6,820 nucleotides of DNA, from the NCBI GenBank assembly GCA_964500225.1, contig CAZCOA010000071.1, positions 1-6,820 of the forward strand, written 5' to 3'. Origin of the DNA: JAAYDY01 sp964500225 (GTDB taxonomy: Bacteria > Planctomycetota > Phycisphaerae > FEN-1346 > JAACEH01). Of this stretch, positions 1 through 5,544 are shown piece after piece. The position numbers were made by a program, and so were the translations under genes. Below the pieces are notes generated by a model. The model searched no databases and was not told the origin of the DNA. It saw only the letters and a list, made by a program, of their open reading frames with translations. The stretch's first letter is position 1, and the number at the start of each line of letters is the position of its first letter.

Positions 1-2
1 AC

Positions 3-8
3 AAGGAG
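3..8 (+). promoter_or_regulatory. Ribosome binding site choosing the start of the decoration protein
   Basis: An AAGGAG motif lies 9 nt before the ATG at 18 and only 3 nt before an in-frame GTG at 12. The spacing favours ATG 18, giving a protein that begins MATRF, as is usual for short decoration proteins. Confidence 0.7.
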
Positions 9-17
9 CAAGTGACG

Positions 18-371
18 ATGGCGACGCGATTCGTGCATGACGGCAAGAGTGTGGACTATACCCCGAGCGCGGCGGTGACCGCCGGCGACGTGGTGGTTCA
101 GGCTGACCTGGTGGGCGTGGCGAAGCTGGACATCGCCGCCAATGCCCTCGGGGCCCTAGCGGTGACGGGCGTCTTCGACTTCCCGAAGGCGACCGGCGTC
201 GGCAGCGGCATCGCGGTGGGCAAGAAGGTCCAGTGGAAGGCCGACCCCGGCGTGGCGACGACCGACACGGACGATGGCGGTGATCCGAAGGTCGAGTACC
301 CCTACATCGGCAAGGTCGTGAAGGCCGCCGCCGATGCCGACGCAACTGTCCGCGTCCGGCTGAGCCAGTAA
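18..371 (+). CDS. Capsid decoration (cement) protein, DUF2190 type
   Basis: This 117-residue protein has the layout of the DUF2190 family of phage capsid-associated proteins. The N-terminus (about residues 1-15) reads like an extended arm with 'F.HDG..VDYTP'. It is followed by a short beta barrel with the family's 'AGDVVV...LVGVA' segment, a central 'GALAVTGVFDFPKA' segment and a C-terminal 'YIGKVVKAAADADATVRVRL' segment. Proteins of this family sit on the outside of the head shell and usually follow the major capsid gene or its protease, which would lie just upstream of this window. Length is normal for the family. The start at ATG 18 is chosen because AAGGAG is 9 nt upstream. The next gene starts 4 nt after the stop. 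The family call rests on recognition of the pattern and not on a search. Decoration rather than fibre or stopper function is the best-supported role. Confidence 0.85.
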   Translation: MATRFVHDGKSVDYTPSAAVTAGDVVVQADLVGVAKLDIAANALGALAVTGVFDFPKATGVGSGIAVGKKVQWKADPGVATTDTDDGGDPKVEYPYIGKVVKAAADADATVRVRLSQ

Positions 372-374
372 CCA

Positions 375-740
375 ATGGACCTCCTCGAGCAATCCTCGGC
401 CTGGCTGGACGATCAGCGGCGGCGCTACATGTCGCGGTCGGTTGTCTACAGCCGGGCCGGGGATTCAGCCGAGGTCCTGGCCACGGTCGGCCGGACGACG
501 TTCGACGTGGCCGACGACTACGGCATCAGCCAGCACTGGGAATCGCGTGACTACCTGATCACGGCCGAGGACCTCGTGGCCTTCGGCCTGCCGCAACGCG
601 GTGACCGGATCACCGAGACGGTGGGCGGGCAGACGCTGGTCAATGAGGTGATGGCGCCGGGCGGCGAGACGCCGTGGCGCTGGAGCGATGCGTATCACCG
701 GACACTGAGGATTCACACCAAGCAGGTGGGCACGGCATGA
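375..740 (+). CDS. Probable head-tail connector (head completion or stopper-like) protein
   Basis: A 121-residue cytoplasmic protein without signal peptide or membrane segment. The first 20 residues form a helix ('LLEQSSAWLDDQRRRYMS'). The rest alternates short strands and turns, including 'DYLITAEDLVAFGLPQRGDRIT', a phrase typical of head-completion and connector proteins in which a new data value is introduced as 'G.P.RGD'. Size (about 120 residues) and position right after the decoration protein match the lambda gpFII / stopper class, which closes the filled head and receives the tail. The sequence alone does not separate connector from adaptor. No strong Shine-Dalgarno sequence precedes ATG 375, and the gene sits 3 nt behind its neighbour, so translation is probably coupled. 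The stop overlaps the start of the next gene by ATGA at 737-740. Similar proteins occur in prophages I associate with Planctomycetota. I am sure of the gene and moderately sure of the role. Confidence 0.65.
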   Translation: MDLLEQSSAWLDDQRRRYMSRSVVYSRAGDSAEVLATVGRTTFDVADDYGISQHWESRDYLITAEDLVAFGLPQRGDRITETVGGQTLVNEVMAPGGETPWRWSDAYHRTLRIHTKQVGTA

Positions 741-976
741 GCGGCGAGTGCGATGATCGGTACGAGGATGTCTGCAAGGACGAGTTCGCGGGCATTCACC
801 GCAAGCTCGACGTGCTGGACGAGGCCATCCGCGGCAACGGCAAGCCGGGCATCCAGCTGCGGCTGGACCGGCTGGAGTCGTCCGAGCGGACGCGCGGACG
901 GCGGCTGTGGATTCTGATCGGGGCGGCCTCGACGCTGGCGGTCGGCGGTCTGTGGCGCGTAGTGTTCGGAGGGTAG
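737..976 (+). CDS. Small coiled-coil plus transmembrane protein, XhlA/holin-accessory-like
   Basis: A 79-residue protein starting at ATG 737 inside an ATGA overlap with the previous gene. A longer in-frame start at 674 exists but would run 21 codons through the connector gene, so it is not used. Residues 8-53 are charged and helical with heptad-like hydrophobic spacing ('IHRKLDVLDEAI', 'IQLRLDRLESSE'). Residues 57-75 ('LWILIGAASTLAVGGLWRVV') form one membrane helix preceded by a basic RTRGRR stretch, which predicts that the N-terminal coil stays in the cytoplasm. This architecture is that of the XhlA/hemolysin family, small phage membrane proteins that work with a holin, but many unrelated phage proteins share it. 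There is no lytic enzyme next to it in this window, which weakens a lysis assignment. Function is a guess from architecture and the gene itself is well supported by codon use and spacing. Confidence 0.7.
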   Translation: MSGECDDRYEDVCKDEFAGIHRKLDVLDEAIRGNGKPGIQLRLDRLESSERTRGRRLWILIGAASTLAVGGLWRVVFGG

Positions 977-980
977 CAAC

Positions 981-1328
981 ATGGTCAGGCGATGGATCGG
1001 GTCGGCCGACGTCGAGATTGGTGAGCACGGCGAGCAGGTCGTGGCGCACCGCTCGGCGGCCGTGGCGACGACGGAGACGATCAACGTGACGGGCGACGGG
1101 CAACTGGCCCTGGCAGCCAACCCGGATCGCATCTCGGCCGTGCTGGTCAACGACAGTGACACCGACGTTTACATCAAGCTCGGCGCCGACCCGGCGGTCG
1201 GCACGGGCATCAAGCTGAGCGCCTACGGCGGCTCGTTCGCCATCACGGCGGCCAACCTCTACACGGGCCTTATCACGGCCATCTGCGCCTCGGCCGAGCC
1301 GAAGGCGCTGCTGGTCACCGAGTTCTGA
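981..1328 (+). CDS. Small beta-rich phage protein of unknown role, possibly virion decoration
   Basis: A 115-residue protein with no signal peptide. GGAGGG at 968-973 lies 7 nt before ATG 981 and overlaps the end of the preceding gene. From about residue 30 the chain is almost entirely short strands: 'ATTETINVTGDGQLALAANP', then 'ISAVLVNDSDTDVYIKLG', 'GIKLSAYGGSFAI' and 'YTGLITAICASAEPKALLVTEF'. This reads as a single jelly-roll or Ig-like beta sandwich of the sort that appears in short phage proteins binding the head or tail surface ('..VLVNDSDTDVYIKLG..G..L...GGS..I' is a recurring pattern in such proteins). Position between head-completion and tail genes fits a structural role. I cannot assign a named family. 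It could equally be a small tail or fibre-attachment protein. Confidence 0.6.
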   Translation: MVRRWIGSADVEIGEHGEQVVAHRSAAVATTETINVTGDGQLALAANPDRISAVLVNDSDTDVYIKLGADPAVGTGIKLSAYGGSFAITAANLYTGLITAICASAEPKALLVTEF

Positions 1329-1343
1329 AAGGAGACGTTCTCT

Positions 1344-2453
1344 ATGAAGCAGACGATGGGCATTGCGGCGATTCTGGCGGTAACGATCCTGGCCTGCCTG
1401 GCGTGGGGCATGTGGTGCGCGAGCGCCGCCCACGGGCAGACGGTACGCGTCGAGGGTGGCGAGGTCGCCACTGCGACGACGGCCGACGTGGTGCGGGACA
1501 TGAAGGCGGCGCTGGCCAAGGACCCCACCGCGCGGCTGAACACCCTGAAGGGCTACGATCCGAATGACAAGGCGGCCTATCGTGACGCCCTGGTGGCCGA
1601 TGCCGACACGCTGCAGGGCGCGGCCAGGGTGCAGCGGCTGGTCACGGTCTACGGCAACTTCGTCGGCTGGGGCAAGGACGAGACGAACCTGAAGGATCGC
1701 GTGGCCGCGGCCATCGGCACGATCACCGACCCGACCGAGAAGGCCAAGGCCGCCAGCGCGATCATGCTCCAGGCCCACGTGCTGCGGACGGTGGCCCTGG
1801 GCCTGGTGGACACGCCGGGCCTTACGCCCGACGCTCAGCGCAACGCCGACGCCCTCGGCGTGCTGAAGAACCGCCTGGCCGCGAAGAACATCGTCGCCGC
1901 CTGGAATACCCGCATCGTGCCCAACGCCGCACGGCTGAAGGCCTGGTACGGCCCGGATAGGACCGACCTGAAGCGCATCCTCGTCCTCGTGCCGGTGGCG
2001 GAGCACGCCAACTATGTGTCGGCGGTCAACGCCTGGCTGGTGCGCAGCCGCACGGCGGACCTGGCCCAGACGAGCGCCGACTACCAGACCTTCCTCAAGG
2101 ATGGCACCGGCGGCGCGGACCTGCTGGCCGGCGTGGCGCTACCGACGGATGACGCGGTGGCTCTGCGGGCGGTGGCGGAACTGGCGCGGACGGACCTTAC
2201 CATCGATGCCCGCGTGGACATGATGCTCCTCTTGGGCCGGACCAAGGAGGCGTTCGTCCTGGCGGAAAACGCCCTCAACGCCGGCTCGGGGTCGGCCAGT
2301 GCCAATGTCTACCGCGTGGCGAAGGTGATCAAGGCCCTCGACGGCCACTGGAAGCGGGCCACCGACTACGTGAACCTCTTTCAGCCGCGAGCTGAGGGCG
2401 AGCCCGCGCCGGTCGATCCGATCCCCGCCGTCAAGCAGGAGCTCGGGCTGTGA
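1344..2453 (+). CDS. Exported helical protein of unknown function
   Basis: A 369-residue protein with a good ribosome binding site (AAAGGAG at 1328-1334, about 9 nt before ATG 1344). Residues 1-31 are a signal sequence: a lysine near the N-terminus, a hydrophobic stretch around residues 7-24 and a plausible cleavage site at ASA/AHG near residues 26-31. Cys18 follows Ile-Leu-Ala, a weak lipobox, but it lies inside the hydrophobic core and is an unlikely lipidation site. The mature part is nearly all helices, rich in Ala, Asp and Lys, with TPR-like helix pairs toward the C-terminus (about residues 270-345, including 'RVDMMLLLGRTKEAFVLAENALNAG'). It ends in a Pro-rich tail. No catalytic motif is visible. 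It overlaps the next gene by GTGA at 2450-2453 and forms a tight set with two further exported or anchored proteins. It may act at the cell envelope of the host. I do not recognise a family. Confidence 0.7.
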   Translation: MKQTMGIAAILAVTILACLAWGMWCASAAHGQTVRVEGGEVATATTADVVRDMKAALAKDPTARLNTLKGYDPNDKAAYRDALVADADTLQGAARVQRLVTVYGNFVGWGKDETNLKDRVAAAIGTITDPTEKAKAASAIMLQAHVLRTVALGLVDTPGLTPDAQRNADALGVLKNRLAAKNIVAAWNTRIVPNAARLKAWYGPDRTDLKRILVLVPVAEHANYVSAVNAWLVRSRTADLAQTSADYQTFLKDGTGGADLLAGVALPTDDAVALRAVAELARTDLTIDARVDMMLLLGRTKEAFVLAENALNAGSGSASANVYRVAKVIKALDGHWKRATDYVNLFQPRAEGEPAPVDPIPAVKQELGL

Positions 2454-3490
2454 ACGACACCGGCAAGAAGATCATTCTCGGGAGCGGCGTGATCGTGGCC
2501 GCGGTGACACTGGGTTACCTGGCTCTGCAGCCGGGTGACGTGGTGCCGGAGGTCGCGCCGCTGCCGGAGTGGCGGGAGAACCGGCCGGAAGTTGCGGCGG
2601 CCCCCGCGATGGCGATGCGACCGTTGAGCCTGCGGGAGTTGTCGACGGGCGCGCCGACGGCGATCACGGTGGCGGAGAAGATCGTCACCCGTGACATGCC
2701 GGTTGCCAGTGCCGACATGGCGGCACCCCGCGTGGCTGAGCCCATGGCGGTGGCGGTCATGCCGTCGAAGCCGCTGGCCGCCGCCGCAGTGCAGACGAGT
2801 AGCATCGCGGTCGAGGCCGGAGCACAGGAACAGATGCAGGCGCAAAACGGGACACTGCCAGTGGCCACTGCCCAGATAGAAGCCCCGGCGATTCCCGCGT
2901 GGCTCGACGGCTGGCTCTGGCCCACGTGGCGCGGAGCGGCGCCGGTAGCGCCGGACGGCGTGACGCCGGTTATCGTCTGGCCGGCCGCTGCGCCGGATCG
3001 GCCGCACCTGCTGGCGGTGATCGCTGACGGGGCAACGTCCCTCAAGCCGCTGGCGGAGTACCTGGCGGCCGACGCGCAAGCGACGGCGGTGATCATCGGG
3101 TGGGAAGAGACGGATCATGACTTCCGGCCGGACGCCGCCCTCGACGCGGCGCGGGCCGAGGCAGTAGCGAAGGTGGTGCGGGCGGCGCGGCCGGGGTTGC
3201 CGGTGTGGCTGCTCTGCAGTCTGACGGTGACGGGCACGCCCGAGCAGGCGGCGGCGAAGGTGGCTGCGGCGAAGCCGGATGCCCTGGTGCTCTATGGCCT
3301 CTTCGCCAAGGGGGCGTGGGACAGCGACAAGGTGGTGGCGGCCAACCTGGCCAAGGGGGAGAAACTGCTGCCGGGCAAGCCGGTCTATGCGGCCGGGCAG
3401 AGGCTGACGGACGACGATCTTCAGGCGGCGATTGAGCGGGCCAGGCGGCTCAGCTGGAAAGGAATGCTGTGCGACGGTTCGGCTCGATAA
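2450..3490 (+). CDS. Membrane-anchored protein with Ala/Pro-rich stalk and C-terminal alpha/beta domain
   Basis: A 346-residue protein starting at GTG 2450. AGGAG at 2437-2441 lies inside the upstream gene, 8 nt away. Residues 8-26 are one hydrophobic helix after a short basic N-terminus (GKK), so the bulk should be outside the cytoplasm. Residues about 30-145 are a low-complexity Ala/Pro/Val/Met stalk. After 'IPAWLDGWLWPTWRG' (148-162) comes a regular strand-helix series: VIVWP (174-178), HLLAVIAD (186-193), ATAVIIGWEETD (211-222), VWLLCSL (252-258), DALVLYGLF (277-285), VYAAGQ (312-317) and WKGMLCDGS (336-344). This resembles part of a TIM barrel as in glycoside hydrolase-like domains, but I see no convincing pair of catalytic acids apart from Glu219, Glu220 and Asp222. 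A role in the cell envelope or sugar binding is an inference. The last 22 bases overlap the next gene. Confidence 0.65.
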   Translation: MNDTGKKIILGSGVIVAAVTLGYLALQPGDVVPEVAPLPEWRENRPEVAAAPAMAMRPLSLRELSTGAPTAITVAEKIVTRDMPVASADMAAPRVAEPMAVAVMPSKPLAAAAVQTSSIAVEAGAQEQMQAQNGTLPVATAQIEAPAIPAWLDGWLWPTWRGAAPVAPDGVTPVIVWPAAAPDRPHLLAVIADGATSLKPLAEYLAADAQATAVIIGWEETDHDFRPDAALDAARAEAVAKVVRAARPGLPVWLLCSLTVTGTPEQAAAKVAAAKPDALVLYGLFAKGAWDSDKVVAANLAKGEKLLPGKPVYAAGQRLTDDDLQAAIERARRLSWKGMLCDGSAR

Positions 3491-4173
3491 TCGCTCTCAC
3501 TCTCGCGGTCGCGATGCTGGCCGGCGTGGCGTATGCCGCCGGCATTCAGTGGGGCGAGTGCGCCGCGCCGGTCGGACGCATCGCTTCCGTCAACGGCGTC
3601 ACGGCCAACGACGGTGCGACGGTGCCGATGGCGACGGCGCAACTGACGAGCGTGATCGCCACGGCGCATCGCGGTGGCGGGGCGACGGGCGACCAAGCCG
3701 GGGCCGATGCCGAACTGTCGGTCGTGCAGCTGTGGCTCTGGCTCGACAGCAACGGCAACGGTGAGAGCGACGAGGGTGATGATGCGGCCAACCCGAGTGG
3801 GTGGCTTCTGCTGAGCGAGACGACGAAGGCCCACGGTTGGGATGATCAGCCGCAGGGCGTGGACGGCGGGACGGCAGGCGAACTGCTGGCCGCGCCGGTG
3901 GCGGTGACGCTGGAGCCGAACCGGCGGTACCTGCTGCTCATCAGGATCGTCGCTGCGGCGACGGGTTACACGAATCTTCAGCCCACCAATGGCGACGGCA
4001 CGCAGGCCGGGCCTGAAGTGTGGACGGCGACGGGCGCCGGGGCGCACGGTGTGAAGGGTGCCGGGGGCCTGAGCGGGGTCGGTGACGACGAGGTGTGGTA
4101 TTTCCGGGTGGCGGCGGGCGGCGAGGTCGGGCCGGCGTTTCCCACGCCGCCCAAGGTGATCGAGAACAAGTGA
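3469..4173 (+). CDS. Secreted protein with an EF-hand-like calcium loop
   Basis: A 234-residue protein starting at GTG 3469, 22 nt inside the previous gene, with GGAAAGGA at 3456-3463 as ribosome binding site. Residues 1-23 are a clear signal peptide: MRR, a hydrophobic core and AYA before the likely cut at residue 23/24. The mature part is mostly beta strands and Gly/Asp-rich turns. Residues 93-104 (DSNGNGESDEGD) match an EF-hand or dockerin-like loop, with acidic or amide side chains at positions 1, 3, 5, 9 and 12 and Gly at 6. There is only one such loop and no flanking helix pair, so it resembles the lone 'D.N.NG..D.GD' loops common in secreted proteins of environmental bacteria, not a true dockerin. 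Residues 143-215 look like a beta-sandwich with 'LEPNRRYLLLIRIV' and 'DDEVWYFRVA'. The family is unknown. Secretion is well supported and calcium binding is probable. Confidence 0.7.
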   Translation: MRRFGSIIALTLAVAMLAGVAYAAGIQWGECAAPVGRIASVNGVTANDGATVPMATAQLTSVIATAHRGGGATGDQAGADAELSVVQLWLWLDSNGNGESDEGDDAANPSGWLLLSETTKAHGWDDQPQGVDGGTAGELLAAPVAVTLEPNRRYLLLIRIVAAATGYTNLQPTNGDGTQAGPEVWTATGAGAHGVKGAGGLSGVGDDEVWYFRVAAGGEVGPAFPTPPKVIENK

Positions 4174-4174
4174 C

Positions 4175-4594
4175 ATGAGCACCATCGTGAACATCGCCGA
4201 CGTTCTCACTGCTGCGCTGAACGCCCACGCGTTCGGCCAGGCCTTCACCGCCGTGCGGCGCTACCGGCCGGTGTACGAGCTGGCGGAGATGGCCGACCTG
4301 CACGTCACGGTGGTGCCGAAGGGCGTGGCCCTGGAACGCGCCGACCGCTCGCGCGAGCAGGTCGACGTACGGATCGACGTGGCGGTGCAGAAGAAGGTGG
4401 CCGACGACAATGAGATCGACAGTCTGATGGCCCTGGTGGAAGAGATCGCGGCCTTCGCCCGCGATCTGCGGCTGGAAGAGTGCGCGGCGGTGTGGCTGCG
4501 GACGGAGAACGAGCCGGTCTACGCGCCCGAGCACCTGGCCGAACTGTGGGTCTTCACTAGTGTGCTGACGCTGACGTTCCGCGTGGTGCGGTAG
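4175..4594 (+). CDS. Tail terminator-like protein
   Basis: A 139-residue protein starting at ATG 4175, one base after the previous stop, probably by translational coupling because no strong Shine-Dalgarno is seen. The N-terminal helix (about 5-22) is followed by 'YELAEMADLHVTVVPKG', a central strand 'QVDVRIDVAVQKKV', a helix 'DSLMALVEEIAAFARDLRL' and the C-terminal strands 'AVWLRTENEPVY' and 'FTSVLTLTFRVVR'. This alpha/beta order and length match the tail terminator fold (lambda gpU, SPP1 gp17 class), which caps the tail tube at its head-proximal end and joins it to the head connector. The closing 'FTSVLTLTFR' strand is a useful mark of these proteins. The next two genes (gp10-like and tube) support the assignment. 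A head-tail connector subunit with the same fold is the main alternative. Confidence 0.75.
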   Translation: MSTIVNIADVLTAALNAHAFGQAFTAVRRYRPVYELAEMADLHVTVVPKGVALERADRSREQVDVRIDVAVQKKVADDNEIDSLMALVEEIAAFARDLRLEECAAVWLRTENEPVYAPEHLAELWVFTSVLTLTFRVVR

Positions 4595-5040
4595 TGGCGA
4601 AGATCGGCCTCAAGGTCACGCGGCTCTTCTTCGACCGCAAGGCGGTGAAGGACGCGGTTGATCGCCGCAAGCGGAAGGTGCTCTCGAAGTTCGGGGCCTT
4701 CGTCCGCCAGCGGGCCAAGACCAGCATCCGCAAACGCAAGCGGACCAGCGCCCCGGGCCAGCCGCCGTCGAGTCACACGGGCCTGCTGAAGAAGTTCATC
4801 TTCTTCGCCTACGACCGCGAGCGGGATTCGGTCGTCATCGGCCCGGAGCGGCTGAACCAGAAGACCGGCGACGCACCGCCGGCCCTGGAGCACGGCGGAC
4901 GAAGCCGGGTCACGAGCGGCGGGCGGCGGAACAAGCGGGTGGTGCGGACGGTGACGATCAGGCAGCGGCCTTACATGGGCCCCGCCTTCGAGAAGGAAAA
5001 GGAAGGTCTTCCGAAACTCTGGAAGGACTCCATCAAGTGA
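4594..5040 (+). CDS. HK97 gp10-like head-tail/tail completion protein
   Basis: A 148-residue, strongly basic protein that starts at GTG 4594. That start shares one base with the TAG stop of the preceding gene, so translation is likely coupled. It carries marks of the HK97-gp10 family: an N-terminal helix with 'VLSKFGAFVRQRAKTSIRKRKR' (about residues 29-50), the 'S.PG.PPSSHTGLLKKFI.F' motif (about 52-70), a region beginning 'VVIGPERLN' and the C-terminal 'RQRPYMGPAFEKEKEGLPKLW' phrase. Family members bridge head connector and tail. Length is normal. In many siphoviruses this gene comes before the tail terminator, whereas here it comes after it. The stop codon is followed by a 24-base gap that contains the ribosome binding site of the tube gene. 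I am confident of the family and less so of the exact place in the virion. Confidence 0.85.
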   Translation: MAKIGLKVTRLFFDRKAVKDAVDRRKRKVLSKFGAFVRQRAKTSIRKRKRTSAPGQPPSSHTGLLKKFIFFAYDRERDSVVIGPERLNQKTGDAPPALEHGGRSRVTSGGRRNKRVVRTVTIRQRPYMGPAFEKEKEGLPKLWKDSIK

Positions 5041-5064
5041 CCTCAGAACCAGGAGGTAGTTCTC

Positions 5065-5505
5065 ATGCCGACGTTCATTCTGGGCAAGGACGCGAAGATT
5101 TACCAGGGCGAGGCGGCCGCCGACCTGGCGACACTCACGGAGATGGGCAACGTCAAGGACGTGACGCTGACGCTCGAGGCGGGCGAGGCCGACGTGACCA
5201 CGCGGGCCAACAGCGGCTGGCGGGCGACGGCACCGACCCTCAGGGAGTGCACGGCCGAGTTCGAGATGGTCTGGAAGCCGGGCGACGCCGGATTCGACGC
5301 GATCAAGGCGGCGTTCCTCGGCGGCTCGACGCTGGAACTGGCGATCCTCGACCAGGCCCGCGAGACGGCCGGGGCGCAGGGGCCGAAGGGGTCGTTCGCC
5401 ATCACCGGCTTTTCTCGCAGCGAGGCGCTGGAGGAGGCCATCATGGTCAGCGTGACCGCGAAGCTCGCCGAGTTCGACGAGTGGGTGCAGACCGCAAACC
5501 CTTAA
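5065..5505 (+). CDS. Major tail (tube) protein, zero-frame product
   Basis: A 146-residue protein with the best ribosome binding site in the window (AGGAGG at 5051-5056, 8 nt before ATG 5065), fitting a product needed in many copies. It has the pattern of siphovirus tube proteins: a short N-terminal strand ('MPTFILGKDAKIYQ'), 'VKDVTLTLEAGEADVTTRANSGWRA' leading into the beta-sandwich (about 29-54), 'LRECTAEFEMVWKPGDAGFDAIKAAFL' (about 58-84), and a C-terminal pair of strands ending 'VSVTAKLAEFDEWVQ'. The 'DVTTR...GW....P...' segment is a strong family mark. Tube proteins stack as hexameric rings around the tape measure. The gene ends in AAC CCT TAA, which includes a -1 slippery heptamer (see separate entry). 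A fraction of ribosomes probably makes a 240-residue form with a C-terminal beta module. Family assignment is from pattern recognition. Confidence 0.85.
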   Translation: MPTFILGKDAKIYQGEAAADLATLTEMGNVKDVTLTLEAGEADVTTRANSGWRATAPTLRECTAEFEMVWKPGDAGFDAIKAAFLGGSTLELAILDQARETAGAQGPKGSFAITGFSRSEALEEAIMVSVTAKLAEFDEWVQTANP

Positions 5506-5544
5506 TCGCGGCTGGCCAGACCGTCCCCGACGTGAGCGGCCAGT
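5496..5544 (+). promoter_or_regulatory. Probable programmed -1 ribosomal frameshift signal at the end of the tail tube gene
   Basis: The last two sense codons and the preceding base form A_AAC_CCT (5496-5502), which fits the X_XXY_YYZ rule: both tRNAs can re-pair one base back on AAA and CCC. The stop TAA follows at once (5503-5505). A stem-loop begins 8 nt after the heptamer: 5511-5517 pairs with 5538-5544 (six Watson-Crick pairs and one G-U), with a smaller helix 5522-5525/5529-5532 in its loop. An alternative pairing 5510-5516 with 5569-5575 is also possible. Spacing and geometry are typical of -1 frameshift stimulators. The weak point is YYY=CCC, which is a less usual slip run than A or U. 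Confidence 0.6.

Noticed and set aside
465..2006. A 513-codon open frame on the minus strand across four + strand genes
   Set aside because: It is rich in Arg, His and Gly, has no domain-like pattern, crosses gene borders, and is expected opposite GC-rich genes with G/C third positions. The + strand genes have good starts, signals and spacing.
2859..2870. Perfect 12-base palindrome CAGTGGCCACTG
   Set aside because: It lies inside the low-complexity stalk of a coding gene, has no T-run for a terminator and no second copy that I can see. It is too short to call an operator in GC-rich coding sequence.
3745..3780. Dockerin domain (cellulosome type)
   Set aside because: Only one calcium loop is present and the flanking helices and second repeat of a dockerin are missing, so only an EF-hand-like loop is claimed.
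3421..4248. A 275-codon minus-strand open frame opposite the calcium-loop protein
   Set aside because: Arg/His/Pro-rich shadow of the + strand genes, with no ribosome binding site and no recognisable motif.
5041..5064. Promoter in the longest gap between genes
   Set aside because: The 24 bases hold only the ribosome binding site of the tube gene. No -10 or -35 pattern fits.
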